Assembly (NCBI RefSeq): GCF_002906255.1
Contig: NZ_POTC01000002.1
Location: 1-64,000, forward strand
Direction of reading: 5' to 3'
DNA from: Novacetimonas maltaceti
Lineage (GTDB): Bacteria > Pseudomonadota > Alphaproteobacteria > Acetobacterales > Acetobacteraceae
DNA length: 64,000 nt
Shown here: positions 8,187 to 17,274 of the stretch, piece after piece
Numbering within the stretch: position 1 is the first letter of the stretch
Layout: every line of letters starts with the position of its first letter
Notes under the pieces: generated by a model
The model's input: only the letters and a program-made list of their open reading frames with translations
Database searches by the model: none
What the model was told of the DNA's origin: nothing
Made by a program: the position numbers and the translations under genes

Positions 8187-9421
8187 ACCTTCCTCAGTCC
8201 ATGCGCCGTGGTCTCCGGGGACTGATGCCCGGAACGCTGGATCATTACCTGCTGCAGCAGGTCATCCCGCCATTTTCCATTTCACTGGGCGTGGTGATGG
8301 CCGCACTGCTGCTGGAGCGGCTTCTGGCGCTGTTCAACCTGCTGGCATCCAACGGCAGTTCGATGAAGACCTTCGTGTCGCTGCTGACGGACCTTGTTCC
8401 CCACTATCTCGGGCTGGCGCTGCCGGCGGCCATGTGCGTCAGCGTGTTTTCGGTCATCCGCCGGATGAGCCAGAATCACGAGATCGACGCCCTGATGGCC
8501 AGCGGCGTGTCCATGTTCCGCATCGCGCGCCCCTTCATCGTCGTGGGAACGGTGCTTGGCGTGCTCAGCTTCTCGCTTTACGGATTCATACAGCCTTACG
8601 CCCGCTACAACTACCGCTCGGCACTGTATTTCGCCAGTCATAGTGGCTGGACCCCGCACCTGCAATCCCACATGTTCGCCGCCCCTTCGCACGACCTGAT
8701 GCTGACGGCGGAAAAGGTGGATGACGCGGGGTCGCGGATGTTCAAGGTCTTCATCCGCGACAACAGCAACCACGACCTGACGCGCTACATCACCGCGCGC
8801 AAGGGATACCTGTATATCCCCGACAATGACGAGAAGATCCGCCTCGACCTGATTGACGGCACCATCATCACCGACCGGCACGACAAAAACCCGAGCGTGA
8901 TCCATTTCGACCATACGACGGAACTGTTCTCCCCCCACGGGCAGCTCGACAAGATGAAGGCCAACCGCACGCGCGGGCAGACGGAGCGTGAACTGACGCT
9001 GCCGGAACTGTATCACGGCATCCGCCACGGGATTGACGGGATCAGGCATTCCTATCTGGTGGCCGAACTGCATTTCCGCCTTGCCCGCACGGTGGCGATT
9101 CCGTTCATCCCCCTGCTGGCCTGCGCGCTGGCGGTCATGGCGAAACGGCAGAAACGCAGCCTTGGCCTGCCCATCGCGGCCGTCGCGCTGGTGGGGTTCG
9201 ACCACACCCTGCAGATGGGCCTCAGCCTTGTGGCGAACGTGCACATGTCGCCGCTGCTGGTGATCTGGCTGCCGACGCTGGTCTTCGCCACATGCTGCGT
9301 CTGGGCGCTGGTCTGGCGCTGTGGCGGCCTGCGCATCCTGATGATGCCCGAACATCCATCCTCCCGGCGTGAACTGTCGCCTGACGGGCTGCCGCGCCGC
9401 GTCCAGGATGCACGCCCATGA
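8183..9421 (+). CDS. lptF: LPS export ABC permease LptF
   Basis: 412 residues of the YjgP/YjgQ permease family. Together with LptG and the LptB ATPase it extracts lipopolysaccharide from the inner membrane and pushes it to the LptC-A-D bridge. Hydrophobic segments sit in the N-terminal third (about 25-50, 65-90, 105-130) and the C-terminal third (about 310-400), with a periplasmic beta-jellyroll region between, the expected topology. The start is taken at ATG 8183, overlapping the metallophosphoesterase stop by ATGA. Naming F versus G rests on gene order. Confidence 0.85.
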   Translation: MNLPQSMRRGLRGLMPGTLDHYLLQQVIPPFSISLGVVMAALLLERLLALFNLLASNGSSMKTFVSLLTDLVPHYLGLALPAAMCVSVFSVIRRMSQNHEIDALMASGVSMFRIARPFIVVGTVLGVLSFSLYGFIQPYARYNYRSALYFASHSGWTPHLQSHMFAAPSHDLMLTAEKVDDAGSRMFKVFIRDNSNHDLTRYITARKGYLYIPDNDEKIRLDLIDGTIITDRHDKNPSVIHFDHTTELFSPHGQLDKMKANRTRGQTERELTLPELYHGIRHGIDGIRHSYLVAELHFRLARTVAIPFIPLLACALAVMAKRQKRSLGLPIAAVALVGFDHTLQMGLSLVANVHMSPLLVIWLPTLVFATCCVWALVWRCGGLRILMMPEHPSSRRELSPDGLPRRVQDARP

Positions 9422-10539
9422 GTGGCGGCTGGGCACGGCGCACCCTGCTGCCGGGTGGCAGGGTGCTGGTGGGATACCTGACGCGCGAACTCCTCTCCAA
9501 GGTGTTCGCCACGGCTGCCGTCATCATCGCGCTGATGGAGGTCCTGGCCCTGCTGGAGCAGGTTACGGAGATCATGAGCCGTCATCTCGGCCTGTCGGGG
9601 GTGCTGTATTATGCCGTGATCCGCCTGCCGCTGCTGTTTGGCAACGCCATGCCGCTTGCGGTGCTGATCGGGGCGCTGATCACGCTTGTGCAGCTGACAA
9701 GCTCGAACGAGATTTCCATCCTGCGTGCGGCGGGCCTTTCGACGCCGGGGCTGTTCCGCCTGTTCCTGCCCGCCGTGCTGGGGCTTGGGGTGCTCTGCGT
9801 CACTGTCGATGACCAGATCGTCCCGCGCAGCGAGGTCGCGCAGGCACGGTGGTGGAACAGTACCAACCCCTCCCCCAACGGGGTGTCGCGGGATGTCTGG
9901 TTCCGCACCGGCATGACGCTGGTCAATATTGGCGGCGTTGCGCGCGGCGGGCAGGAACTGCATGACGTGACGGTCTATCGCCGCAATGATGATGGCGGGC
10001 TGCAGAAGGTCACCCACCTGCCGACGGTCCGCTATTTCATCAACCGCTGGAGCGGGGTGCCCGACCACAGCCTGACGGTGCTCAGCGCCACCAGGGTGGA
10101 ACAGGCCGATCCGGCCGACGACACGCGCCTTGTCATGGACTGGCCGCAGGCACTGACGCCCGATGTGCTGCTGCAGCTTTCGGAAAACACGCCACTTTCG
10201 ATCGCGACGATGCTGCGTGTCCTGCGTAATGATTTCCCATCCAGCCAGTCGCCGGCATTCTTCATGACCGAAATACTGGGTCGTATCATGTTACCCCTGA
10301 CATTTACGGTTATGCTGTTATTGGCTATTCCTGTGGTTTATATCCCTCCCCGGGCCGGGACGCGCAGTTGGCTGCCTGTCTGGTGCCTGGGTGCAGGTCT
10401 GGTGTTTGTCGTGTTCCAGGGGCTGTTGCGGGCTCTTGGCAATGCCGGTACGCTCCCCTCCGTGGTGGCGGTTTTTGTCGGGATCGTAATTTTCATTCTC
10501 GGCGTTGTGACAGTGCTATTGAGGATAGAAGAACGATGA
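9418..10539 (+). CDS. lptG: LPS export ABC permease LptG
   Basis: 373 residues, second YjgP/YjgQ permease and partner of LptF in the LptB2FG complex. It has three N-terminal membrane segments, a periplasmic domain (about 100-270) and three C-terminal segments ending in a short basic tail (RIEER). It overlaps lptF and the following hydroxylase gene by ATGA, so the three are made together. Base composition drops in the last 250 bases, where several TTA/TTG codons cluster; this looks like local drift rather than transfer. Confidence 0.85.
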   Translation: MSGGWARRTLLPGGRVLVGYLTRELLSKVFATAAVIIALMEVLALLEQVTEIMSRHLGLSGVLYYAVIRLPLLFGNAMPLAVLIGALITLVQLTSSNEISILRAAGLSTPGLFRLFLPAVLGLGVLCVTVDDQIVPRSEVAQARWWNSTNPSPNGVSRDVWFRTGMTLVNIGGVARGGQELHDVTVYRRNDDGGLQKVTHLPTVRYFINRWSGVPDHSLTVLSATRVEQADPADDTRLVMDWPQALTPDVLLQLSENTPLSIATMLRVLRNDFPSSQSPAFFMTEILGRIMLPLTFTVMLLLAIPVVYIPPRAGTRSWLPVWCLGAGLVFVVFQGLLRALGNAGTLPSVVAVFVGIVIFILGVVTVLLRIEER

Positions 10540-11318
10540 TTACCAGTACCCTGAAGAACACATCCATCCGGACGGGGCGCAGCTTCGACCTGGGGAAGAT
10601 GAATCTTCGCCAGCTGTGGATTGCCTATCTCACCTATCCGACAATCCTGCTCTATTTCGCACTGGCACTGTGCAGTTTCGGCATCATGGTCCACACGTTC
10701 GTGTCGTGGCTGCCGGTATGCATCAGCATCATGTCGGTGGTCTTCGTCTATCCGCTGGTGTGGTACGCAATCCACCGCTTCATCCTGCACGGACGGTTCC
10801 TCTACCGCGTGAAATGGACATCCGCGCTGTGGAAACGCATCCATTTCGACCATCACCAGGACCCGCACCTGCTCGACGTGCTGTTCGGCTCGCCGCTGAA
10901 CACCATCCCGACCATCGCAATCGTCACCATCCCCATCGGCTTCGCCATCGGGCAGGCGGCGGGTGCCGCGGCGGCATTCGGCGCGGGACTGACGATTACG
11001 TGCATCTATGAATTCTTCCACTGCATCCAGCACCTCAACTACAAGCCGAAGATGGCATGGATTCAGCGCATGAAGCAGCGTCACGTGCTGCATCATTTCC
11101 ATAATGAAAACGGCAATTACGGCATCACCAGCTTCATCGCGGACCGCCTGTTCCGCAGCTATTACGTCGATGCCAAGAGCTGCCGGCGCAGCCCGAGTGT
11201 CTTCAACCTCGGCTACGACCAGGACGAGGCGAAACGCTACCCCTGGGTCATGGACCTGACGGGTTCGCCGCCGCGTGACCGTCCCGATGGCGCGAATCCG
11301 AACCGGAACGCCGCATGA
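10536..11318 (+). CDS. Fatty acid hydroxylase / sterol desaturase-family membrane diiron enzyme
   Basis: 260 residues. The histidine boxes of the family are visible: H80-x4-H85 (HRFILH), HFDHH at 103-107, HCIQH at 162-166 and HVLHH at 183-187, placed around membrane segments at about 33-55, 60-80 and 125-160. The family includes the fatty acid 2-hydroxylases that act on ceramide acyl chains. Acetic acid bacteria are reported to contain dihydroceramide with 2-hydroxypalmitate, so a sphingolipid 2-hydroxylase is an attractive, unproven role, supported by the spt cluster 5 kb away. It is ATGA-coupled to lptG upstream and to the nucleotidyltransferase downstream. Confidence 0.8.
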   Translation: MITSTLKNTSIRTGRSFDLGKMNLRQLWIAYLTYPTILLYFALALCSFGIMVHTFVSWLPVCISIMSVVFVYPLVWYAIHRFILHGRFLYRVKWTSALWKRIHFDHHQDPHLLDVLFGSPLNTIPTIAIVTIPIGFAIGQAAGAAAAFGAGLTITCIYEFFHCIQHLNYKPKMAWIQRMKQRHVLHHFHNENGNYGITSFIADRLFRSYYVDAKSCRRSPSVFNLGYDQDEAKRYPWVMDLTGSPPRDRPDGANPNRNAA

Positions 11319-12097
11319 CCACGCGTGCGGGACTGAACGTACTCATCCTTGCGGGCAGCCGGCGTGGCGTGCGCGACCCGATGGCGCAGGCTGCCGGCAT
11401 CTCGCACAAGGCCATCCTGCCGGTCTGTGGCCGCCCGATGATTACGCGGGTCTGTGACGCCCTGATGCAGGTGCCCGGCGTGGGGCGGATCGTGGTCTGC
11501 ATCGACAGTCCCGACGCCGTGCGCGATGCCCTGCCCCCTTCTGTCACCTTCCTTCCCGAAGCCGCAGGGCCAAGCGCCAGTGTCATGAACGCGCTTGGCG
11601 TCCTTGGCGCGCCGCTGCTGGTCACGACGGCGGACCATGCCCTGCTGCGCCCCGAATGGGTCAGCGCCTTCATTGCCGATTCCACGCGCGCGAACTGCGA
11701 CATGTCGGCAGGCATCGCGCTGGAACCTGCGATCCTGCGCGACGTGCCCGATACGAAACGCACGATGATCCGCCTGGCCGATGGCGCATTTTCCGGCTGC
11801 AACCTGTTTTTCCTGCGCACGCCCGCCGCGATGTCGGTGCTGAAACTGTGGCAGCGGCTGGAAAATGACCGCAAGCATCCGTTGCGCATGGCGCGCCTGC
11901 TGGGGCCGGGCATCCTGCTGCGCTTCGTCCTGCGCCGCCTGACGCGCGCGGCGGTATGCGAACGTATCGGGCACCTGACAGGCGCGCGCGTGGGACTGAT
12001 TCCCATCGACGATGGGCGTGCCGCCGTGGACGTGGACAAGCCGGCGGACCTGGACCTTGTGACGCGCCTGATCGGGCGGGAGACCGCGCCTGCATAA
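11315..12097 (+). CDS. MobA-like NTP transferase domain protein
   Basis: 260 residues with an N-terminal nucleotidyltransferase fold: LILAGSRRG near residue 10 (the G-rich NTP loop), SHKAILPVCGRPMI near 30 (conserved Lys and Pro), and TTADHALL near 99 (the metal-binding Asp). Enzymes of this fold join CTP, GTP or UTP to a sugar- or alcohol-phosphate. It overlaps the hydroxylase gene by ATGA and ends the lptFG operon. The substrate cannot be read from the sequence; a CDP-alcohol donor for lipid head groups is one possibility. Confidence 0.7.
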   Translation: MTTRAGLNVLILAGSRRGVRDPMAQAAGISHKAILPVCGRPMITRVCDALMQVPGVGRIVVCIDSPDAVRDALPPSVTFLPEAAGPSASVMNALGVLGAPLLVTTADHALLRPEWVSAFIADSTRANCDMSAGIALEPAILRDVPDTKRTMIRLADGAFSGCNLFFLRTPAAMSVLKLWQRLENDRKHPLRMARLLGPGILLRFVLRRLTRAAVCERIGHLTGARVGLIPIDDGRAAVDVDKPADLDLVTRLIGRETAPA

Positions 12098-12137
12098 GGA
12101 AGAATCGCGGTACCCCTTGTGACTTGCGGTGTGAAAC

Positions 12138-12668
12138 GTGCCATCAGACCTTCCCATGCACTCCCCCGGCCCGGACCTGCCAACCGCCGACATCCAGCCC
12201 GTGATCCGGCGTGCGGTCGCCCACCTGTGCGGACAGCATGACTGGGCGGTGCTGCACGAAATGCCCCTGCCCAACGGACGCCGTGCCGACATCATGGCCC
12301 TGTGTCCCGCAGGGAATCTGACCTGCATCGAGATCAAGTCCGGCCTGCCCGATTTCCGCAGCGACCTGAAATGGCCCGAATACCGCCCGTGGTGCGATAC
12401 ATTCTATTTCGCGGTGCCCCATTCCTTCCCGCAGGCGCTCCTGCCCGACGATGTGGGCGTGATGGTGGTGGATATCCCTGCGGCATCGGGCTACAGGCCG
12501 GTAATTGCCGATGCGGCCATCATCCGTCCCGCCCCGGCACATAAGCTGGCCGCCGCCCGGCGACGCAGCGTGACCCACCGTTTTGCCATGCTGGCGGCGC
12601 AGCGACTGAACCGGATGGAAGATCCCGCGCTGGCCACGGTGCTGCGCACGGCGTTACGTTCCGAGTGA
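12138..12668 (+). CDS. mmcB: MmcB-family DNA repair protein
   Basis: 176 residues. It carries a PD-(D/E)XK nuclease-like core: NGRRADI near residue 46, then CIEIKSGLPDF near 61 with the Glu-x-Lys pair, followed by DLKWPEY. This matches the MmcB (DUF1052) family, linked in Caulobacter to the imuAB/dnaE2 mutagenesis response. The start is GTG 12138 or ATG 12156; neither has a clear ribosome site. No LexA operator is apparent in the 40 bases upstream. Confidence 0.75.
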   Translation: MPSDLPMHSPGPDLPTADIQPVIRRAVAHLCGQHDWAVLHEMPLPNGRRADIMALCPAGNLTCIEIKSGLPDFRSDLKWPEYRPWCDTFYFAVPHSFPQALLPDDVGVMVVDIPAASGYRPVIADAAIIRPAPAHKLAAARRRSVTHRFAMLAAQRLNRMEDPALATVLRTALRSE

Positions 12669-12700
12669 CCGGCCCTGCGCCCAACAGAAAAGGAAACCCC

Positions 12701-13489
12701 ATGTCCAATCCCATTCTCTGCCGTTTCGAGGCCGCCCGTTCGGTCGTGCGCGATGCCGCCGCCCTGGCGATGAAGATGCGCCCTGCCCCCGGCGGCCCGC
12801 AGGCAACGCAGAAAGCGGCCCAGGACTGGCTGACGGAAACCGATGGCGCGGTGGAGGCCCTGATCTCCCAGCGGATCGGTGAGATGTTCCCCGAAGACGG
12901 GTTCCAGGGCGAGGAGGAAGGACGCACCCGCACCGGCAGCCTGCGCTGGGTGGTCGATCCGATCGACGGGACCTCCAACTACGCACGCGGGCGCAACCGG
13001 TGGTGCATTTCCCTTGGTCTGATGGATGGGGACACCCCGGTCGCGGGCATTATCGAGGCCCCGGCCCTGCGGGAAACCTATACCGCCGTGCGCGGGCATG
13101 GCGCGTTCCTCAATGGACAGCCGATCCATGCCTCCCCCGTGTCCGATCCCGCGACCTCCCTGATCGAGATGGGATGGAGCAACCGCGTCAGGCCCGGCGT
13201 GTTCCAGCAGAAGATCGACGCCATCCTCGGCCTTGGCGCGATGCCGCGTTCGGGCGGGTCGGGCGCCATCGCGCTGGCTGAAGTCGCCTGCGGGCGGCAG
13301 GATGGCTACCTGGAAATGAGCATCAACCTGTGGGATGTCGCAGCGGCCCTCGTCCTGCTGGAGGAGGCGGGGGCACGCGTCTCCCCCTTCCTGCGTGATG
13401 GCGGCCTTGAGGGGGATGCGACCATCCTGGCCGCAGCGCCGCATATTGCCGATGCGCTGTCACGCGCAGTTGGCGTATCAATGGATTGA
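12701..13489 (+). CDS. Inositol monophosphatase-family phosphatase
   Basis: 262 residues with the three metal-binding signatures of the family: GEEEG near 70, WVVDPIDGTSNY near 85-96, and NLWDVAAALVLLEEAG near 210. Members hydrolyse inositol-1-phosphate, 3'-phosphoadenosine 5'-phosphate or histidinol phosphate; the exact substrate is not visible. The start is ATG 12701, chosen because AAAGGA lies just upstream; a longer frame would add twelve unlikely residues. It follows mmcB by 32 bases. Confidence 0.8.
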   Translation: MSNPILCRFEAARSVVRDAAALAMKMRPAPGGPQATQKAAQDWLTETDGAVEALISQRIGEMFPEDGFQGEEEGRTRTGSLRWVVDPIDGTSNYARGRNRWCISLGLMDGDTPVAGIIEAPALRETYTAVRGHGAFLNGQPIHASPVSDPATSLIEMGWSNRVRPGVFQQKIDAILGLGAMPRSGGSGAIALAEVACGRQDGYLEMSINLWDVAAALVLLEEAGARVSPFLRDGGLEGDATILAAAPHIADALSRAVGVSMD

Positions 13490-13606
13490 TGGACGTCGCG
13501 CATTGACGTAACCAGCCATCATTCGGCCATGAAAGCGGGTCATGTCCCACGGCGGGACAGGCCCGTTCATGCCGCGGTCCGGCACGATCGAAAGGGAGCA
13601 CAACGC

Positions 13607-14419
13607 GTGCGCAACGGTTTCTTCGTCAAAAGTCTCATGGCCGCAGCCCTGCTTGCGCTGCCCTGCAATGCCGTCATGGCCGCCACCGCAACCGTGGAAA
13701 AGGAACAGAACCTCGTCGACAGGGCCACGCTTGCGGTGCGGGACATCTTTTCCGGGGCAAAGTCCACCAGCAAGATCACGCACTACCTTGCGCAGGCACG
13801 CGGCGTGATCGTCTGCCCGTCGGTCTTTCGCATGTCCATCGCCTTTGGCGGCGGCAGCGGCGGATGCGTCCTGCTGACACGCGATGCCCGCGGTTCATGG
13901 TCCGACCCTGCATTCTACACCATCACGACCGCAAATTTCGGCCTGCAGCTGGGCATGCAGGACGCCGAGATCATGATGTTCGTCATGACCGACAATGGCG
14001 TGCAATCGCTGCTCGACAGCCAGTTCAAGTTCGGGGCCGATGCCGGGACATCCTTTGCGTCATCCGGTTCGGGAATCGAAAGCGGGACGGCGGGATCGCA
14101 TAACACCGACATCATGGGCGTGCAGAAATCGAAGGGCATGTTCGCGGGCGCGGCCCTTGGCGGATCGAAGCTGAAGGTCAACAGTCCGGCCAACCGGGCC
14201 TATTACAACCAGATCGTCGGGCCGGAAGACATCGTGATTTCCATGCGTGTCAACAATCCCGGGGCCGATCCCCTGCGCAGTGCACTGAGCGAGGTGCTGA
14301 CCACGGCACAGGCCAATGTCCCCACCGGTGGCGCGGGCACCACGACATCCAGCAGCCAGCCTGTTGTCCAGCCTGCGCAGGCCGGAGAGGTCCATAGCCA
14401 GGACCTGCCCAGCCAGTAA
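13607..14419 (+). CDS. Exported SYLF (YSC84-like) lipid-binding protein
   Basis: 270 residues. The start is GTG 13607 with AAAGGGAG eight bases upstream. A signal peptide with basic start and Leu/Ala-rich core ends near VMA (residue 25), so the protein is periplasmic. The rest is a SYLF domain: ARGVIVCPS, GGGSGGCVLL, PAFYTITTANFGLQLG, GTAGSHNTDI and YYNQIVGPEDIV blocks. SYLF proteins bind phosphoinositides in eukaryotes; bacterial roles are poorly known. The tail is Thr/Ser/Gln-rich and probably disordered. A cloverleaf repeat/terminator follows. Confidence 0.8.
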   Translation: MRNGFFVKSLMAAALLALPCNAVMAATATVEKEQNLVDRATLAVRDIFSGAKSTSKITHYLAQARGVIVCPSVFRMSIAFGGGSGGCVLLTRDARGSWSDPAFYTITTANFGLQLGMQDAEIMMFVMTDNGVQSLLDSQFKFGADAGTSFASSGSGIESGTAGSHNTDIMGVQKSKGMFAGAALGGSKLKVNSPANRAYYNQIVGPEDIVISMRVNNPGADPLRSALSEVLTTAQANVPTGGAGTTTSSSQPVVQPAQAGEVHSQDLPSQ

Positions 14420-14432
14420 GGGAAATTACCAA

Positions 14433-14507
14433 AAGTTTTTGGGAGCCGCCTTTTTCCAGGAAGGCGGCGTCTTTTGAAGCTTTTTGAAAAAGCTTCACCA
14501 AAAACTT
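14433..14507. repeat. Palindromic cloverleaf repeat, copy 1 (bidirectional terminator)
   Basis: A closing 10-bp stem (AAGTTTTTGG 14433-14442 with CCAAAAACTT 14498-14507) encloses hairpin A (GCCGCCTT 14445-14452 with AAGGCGGC 14461-14468) and hairpin B (GAAGCTTTTT with AAAAAGCTTC, 14476-14496). All three stems are perfect. It lies between the convergent ends of the SYLF gene and mltG, and the T runs on both strands suit a two-way terminator. The same design recurs at 30859-30939 and 46591-46737. Confidence 0.8.
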
Positions 14508-14534
14508 CTGAATGGTTTTGGTTAAAGGGCGGGC

Positions 14535-15512
14535 CTATCTCTGGTGCTGCCTGAATGCGCTGACATGCCGGTTGTGATCGCCCAGACTGCTGGCGAAATC
14601 ATGCCCGCCATGGCCATTGGCCACGAAATACAGCATGTCCCCATCGGCCGGATGGGCCGCCGCCTCCAGCGACGCCGCACCGGGGGAGCAGATCGGGCCG
14701 GGCGGCAGGCCCGGTATGACATAGGTGTTGTAGGGGGTGGGCGTGGTCAGGTCCGCATGTGACAGCGCATGCCCCAGAGGCCCGGCGCCCCGGTTGAGGC
14801 CATACACCACTGTCGGATCCGACTGCAGCCGCATTCCCTGATGCAGACGGTTTAGGAAGACACGCGCGACCATCGGTCGCTCCTCCGCCACGGCGGTTTC
14901 ACGTTCGATCATGGAGGCAAGGACCAGCAGCGCCTGGGGGTCGGCAATGGCGGGGTCGGGCACCCGTCCTTCCCACACATGGGTCAGGGCGCGGGTCATG
15001 GCGTGCTGCATGCGCTCCAGCAGCGCCGCGCGCGACATGCCCCATTCATAATCATAGGTCAGGGGCATCACGCTGCCCTCTGCCGGGGGCGTAAATTTCC
15101 CGTCCAGCGCGGGCGCATCCGCCAGCAGCGTCGCGATCTGCAGGGCTGAGCGCCCCTCCGGAATGGTCAGGCGATGGATGACCGGCCTGCCATGACGCAG
15201 GACGAACAGCACCTGCTGCATGGACGCATGTGCGGGAAAGGTCAGTTCAGCGGCATGGAGCGCCCCGTCAGGACGGGTCAGGCGCACCGCAATACGAAAG
15301 ATGGAACGGGTCCACGCATCATCGGGAAACACCCCCGCCGCCTGAAGCGAGGCATAGGCACTGCCTTCCCCGCCCCTGGCGACCACGACCACACGTGCAT
15401 CCGGCAATGGGCCGGGACGGGTGAAAACCCACATCCCGAACCCCGCACCCACCAGCCCCGACAGAACCAGAACAAGAAAAACGATACCCAGTCCGGCCAG
15501 AACCTTGCGCAC
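14535..15512 (-). CDS. mltG: Endolytic murein transglycosylase MltG
   Basis: 325 residues. An N-terminal membrane anchor (about 7-31) leads into a YceG-like periplasmic domain. The catalytic Glu is in LASMIERETAV near 215, with QSDPTVVYGL near 248 and TPYNTYVIPGLPPGPI near 273. MltG cleaves nascent glycan strands and sets their length. The start is GTG 15512, preceded by AAAGGGG. It follows fabF in the same direction, a common arrangement. Confidence 0.9.
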   Translation of the reverse strand: MRKVLAGLGIVFLVLVLSGLVGAGFGMWVFTRPGPLPDARVVVVARGGEGSAYASLQAAGVFPDDAWTRSIFRIAVRLTRPDGALHAAELTFPAHASMQQVLFVLRHGRPVIHRLTIPEGRSALQIATLLADAPALDGKFTPPAEGSVMPLTYDYEWGMSRAALLERMQHAMTRALTHVWEGRVPDPAIADPQALLVLASMIERETAVAEERPMVARVFLNRLHQGMRLQSDPTVVYGLNRGAGPLGHALSHADLTTPTPYNTYVIPGLPPGPICSPGAASLEAAAHPADGDMLYFVANGHGGHDFASSLGDHNRHVSAFRQHQR

Positions 15513-15562
15513 GTCACCCCTTTCGCGTCATCCCCCGGTGCAGGGGCATCCTATCCCCGTGA

Positions 15563-16849
15563 TCAGACGCCGCGCAGGATGATGCTGGCGTTTGTCCCGC
15601 CAAAGCCGAAGCTGTTGGACAGGATCGTATCAATGCGACGCTGCTGCGCCTCATGCGCGACGCGGTCGATCACGCTCTCCCGCGAGGGATTGTCGAGGTT
15701 GAGCGTGGGCGGCGCGACATTATCGCGAATCGCAAGGATGGAGTAGATCGCCTCCACCGCGCCCGCAGCACCCAGCAGGTGGCCGATGGCCGACTTGGTG
15801 GACGACATCGCAAGCTTGCGCCCGTCATCACCGAACAGACGTTCGACCGCCTCAAGCTCAAGGTCATCGGCCATGGTGGAGGTGCCATGCGCGTTGACAT
15901 ACTGGATGTCGGCAGGCGTCATCCCCGCGCTGCGCAATGCGCCCTGCATGGCGCGGAACGCACCGTCATGCCCTGCCGCCGGCGCCGTGATGTGATGGGC
16001 ATCGCCCGACATCCCGTATCCCACGACCTCGGCATAGATTTTCGCACCACGCGCCTTGGCGTGTTCGTATTCTTCCAGAACGACGATGCCAGCACCCTCG
16101 CCCATGACGAAACCGTCACGGTCGCGGTCCCACGGACGCGAGGCCTTGGCGGGCGTGTCGTTGAAATGCGTGGACAGGGCCTTGGCGGAGCAGAACCCGG
16201 CGATGCCGAGTTCACAGACCGCAGCCTCCGCCCCGCCGGCGACCATGACATCGGCATCGCCCAGCATGATCATGCGCGAGGCATCGCCAATGGCGTGCAC
16301 GCCGGTGGCGCAGGCCGTCACCACGGAATGGTTCGGCCCCTTGAAGCCGTATTTGATGGAGACATGCCCCGAAACAAGGTTGATCAGCGCGGAAGGAATG
16401 AAGAAGGGCGACAGGCGCCGCGCGCGACCTTCCTTGACCGTGACCGATGCCTCATAAATCGTCTGGAGGCCGCCGATCCCGGCGCCGATCATGACACCGG
16501 TGCGGCAGCGTTCCTCCTCGGTCTCGGGCTTCCAGCCGGAATCCTCGACCGCTTCGGTTGCTGCCACCAGGCCGAGATGGATGAAACGGTCCATCTTCTT
16601 CTGGTCCTTGACAGGAACCCAGTCGGAAAGAGTCAGGCAGTTTTCTTCGGTGGGCCCGGCCGGGACTTCGCCCGCGACCTGCGCTGGCAATCCTGACGGA
16701 TCGAACGCGGAAATGCGGCCAAAGCCGTTTTCCCCCGCCACCAGACGTGACCAGTTATGTTCAATCCCCAGCCCGAGCGGACTGACGATGCCCATACCGG
16801 TCACAACAACGCGTCGCTGTTTCGACGCCAATCCGGCAGACTGTATCAA
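15563..16849 (-). CDS. fabF: 3-oxoacyl-[ACP] synthase II
   Basis: 428 residues, thiolase fold. The catalytic triad is visible: Cys in VTACATGVHAIGDA, His in NAHGTSTMADDLE and His in SAIGHLLGAAGA. It condenses malonyl-ACP with acyl-ACP in chain elongation. The frame opens with TTG at 16849, with AGGGAG about ten bases upstream; no ATG is available before the conserved RRVVVTGMG, so TTG is the likely start. It follows acpP by about 70 bases. Confidence 0.9.
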   Translation of the reverse strand: MIQSAGLASKQRRVVVTGMGIVSPLGLGIEHNWSRLVAGENGFGRISAFDPSGLPAQVAGEVPAGPTEENCLTLSDWVPVKDQKKMDRFIHLGLVAATEAVEDSGWKPETEEERCRTGVMIGAGIGGLQTIYEASVTVKEGRARRLSPFFIPSALINLVSGHVSIKYGFKGPNHSVVTACATGVHAIGDASRMIMLGDADVMVAGGAEAAVCELGIAGFCSAKALSTHFNDTPAKASRPWDRDRDGFVMGEGAGIVVLEEYEHAKARGAKIYAEVVGYGMSGDAHHITAPAAGHDGAFRAMQGALRSAGMTPADIQYVNAHGTSTMADDLELEAVERLFGDDGRKLAMSSTKSAIGHLLGAAGAVEAIYSILAIRDNVAPPTLNLDNPSRESVIDRVAHEAQQRRIDTILSNSFGFGGTNASIILRGV

Positions 16850-16921
16850 CCCGACCTGCTCCCTGAATCTGACAATACCTGACTGTTTCTTTACTCAAGC
16901 CTCAAAAGCCGCGAACGCAGC

Positions 16922-17161
16922 TCAGGCGGCCTTCTGCTTCTCGATGTAGTCGATCGCGTCCTTGACGGTCGTGATCTTTTCCGCCGCATCTTCGGGGATC
17001 TCGACGCTGAAGGCTTCCTCGAACGCCATCACCAGTTCAACGGTGTCCAGGCTGTCGGCGCCCAGATCGTCGATGAAAGAGGCGTCCGGCGTCACCTTGC
17101 TTTCGTCAACACCGAGGTGTTCGACAACGATCTTCTTAACCTTATCGGCAATTTCGCTCAT
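16922..17161 (-). CDS. acpP: Acyl carrier protein AcpP
   Basis: 79 residues, highly acidic. Phosphopantetheine site is Ser37 in GADSLDTVE. The start is ATG 17161, with AGGAAG nine bases upstream; the frame can be extended but the extension is Arg/Pro-rich and not conserved in ACPs. It is the housekeeping carrier for the Fab enzymes on either side. Confidence 0.95.
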   Translation of the reverse strand: MSEIADKVKKIVVEHLGVDESKVTPDASFIDDLGADSLDTVELVMAFEEAFSVEIPEDAAEKITTVKDAIDYIEKQKAA

Positions 17162-17246
17162 CTGTCTCTGCTTCCTGTCTGCCCCTGAAGAAACGGGCGG
17201 TTCGAAACTCATTCGTCCTGGTAACGTCCCGCAAACCGGAAACGCG

Positions 17247-17274
17247 AGAAAAAGCGTCCGGCCCGCTTCGGACG
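17247..17274 (-). terminator. Probable terminator between fabG and acpP
   Basis: On the minus strand a stem CGTCCG/CGGACG (17269-17274 with 17255-17260) is followed by C and TTTTT (the A run at about 17249-17253). An overlapping GCCCGC/GCGGGC hairpin extends to 17286. It would end or reduce transcription after fabG, leaving acpP with its own promoter or a higher message level. Confidence 0.5.
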
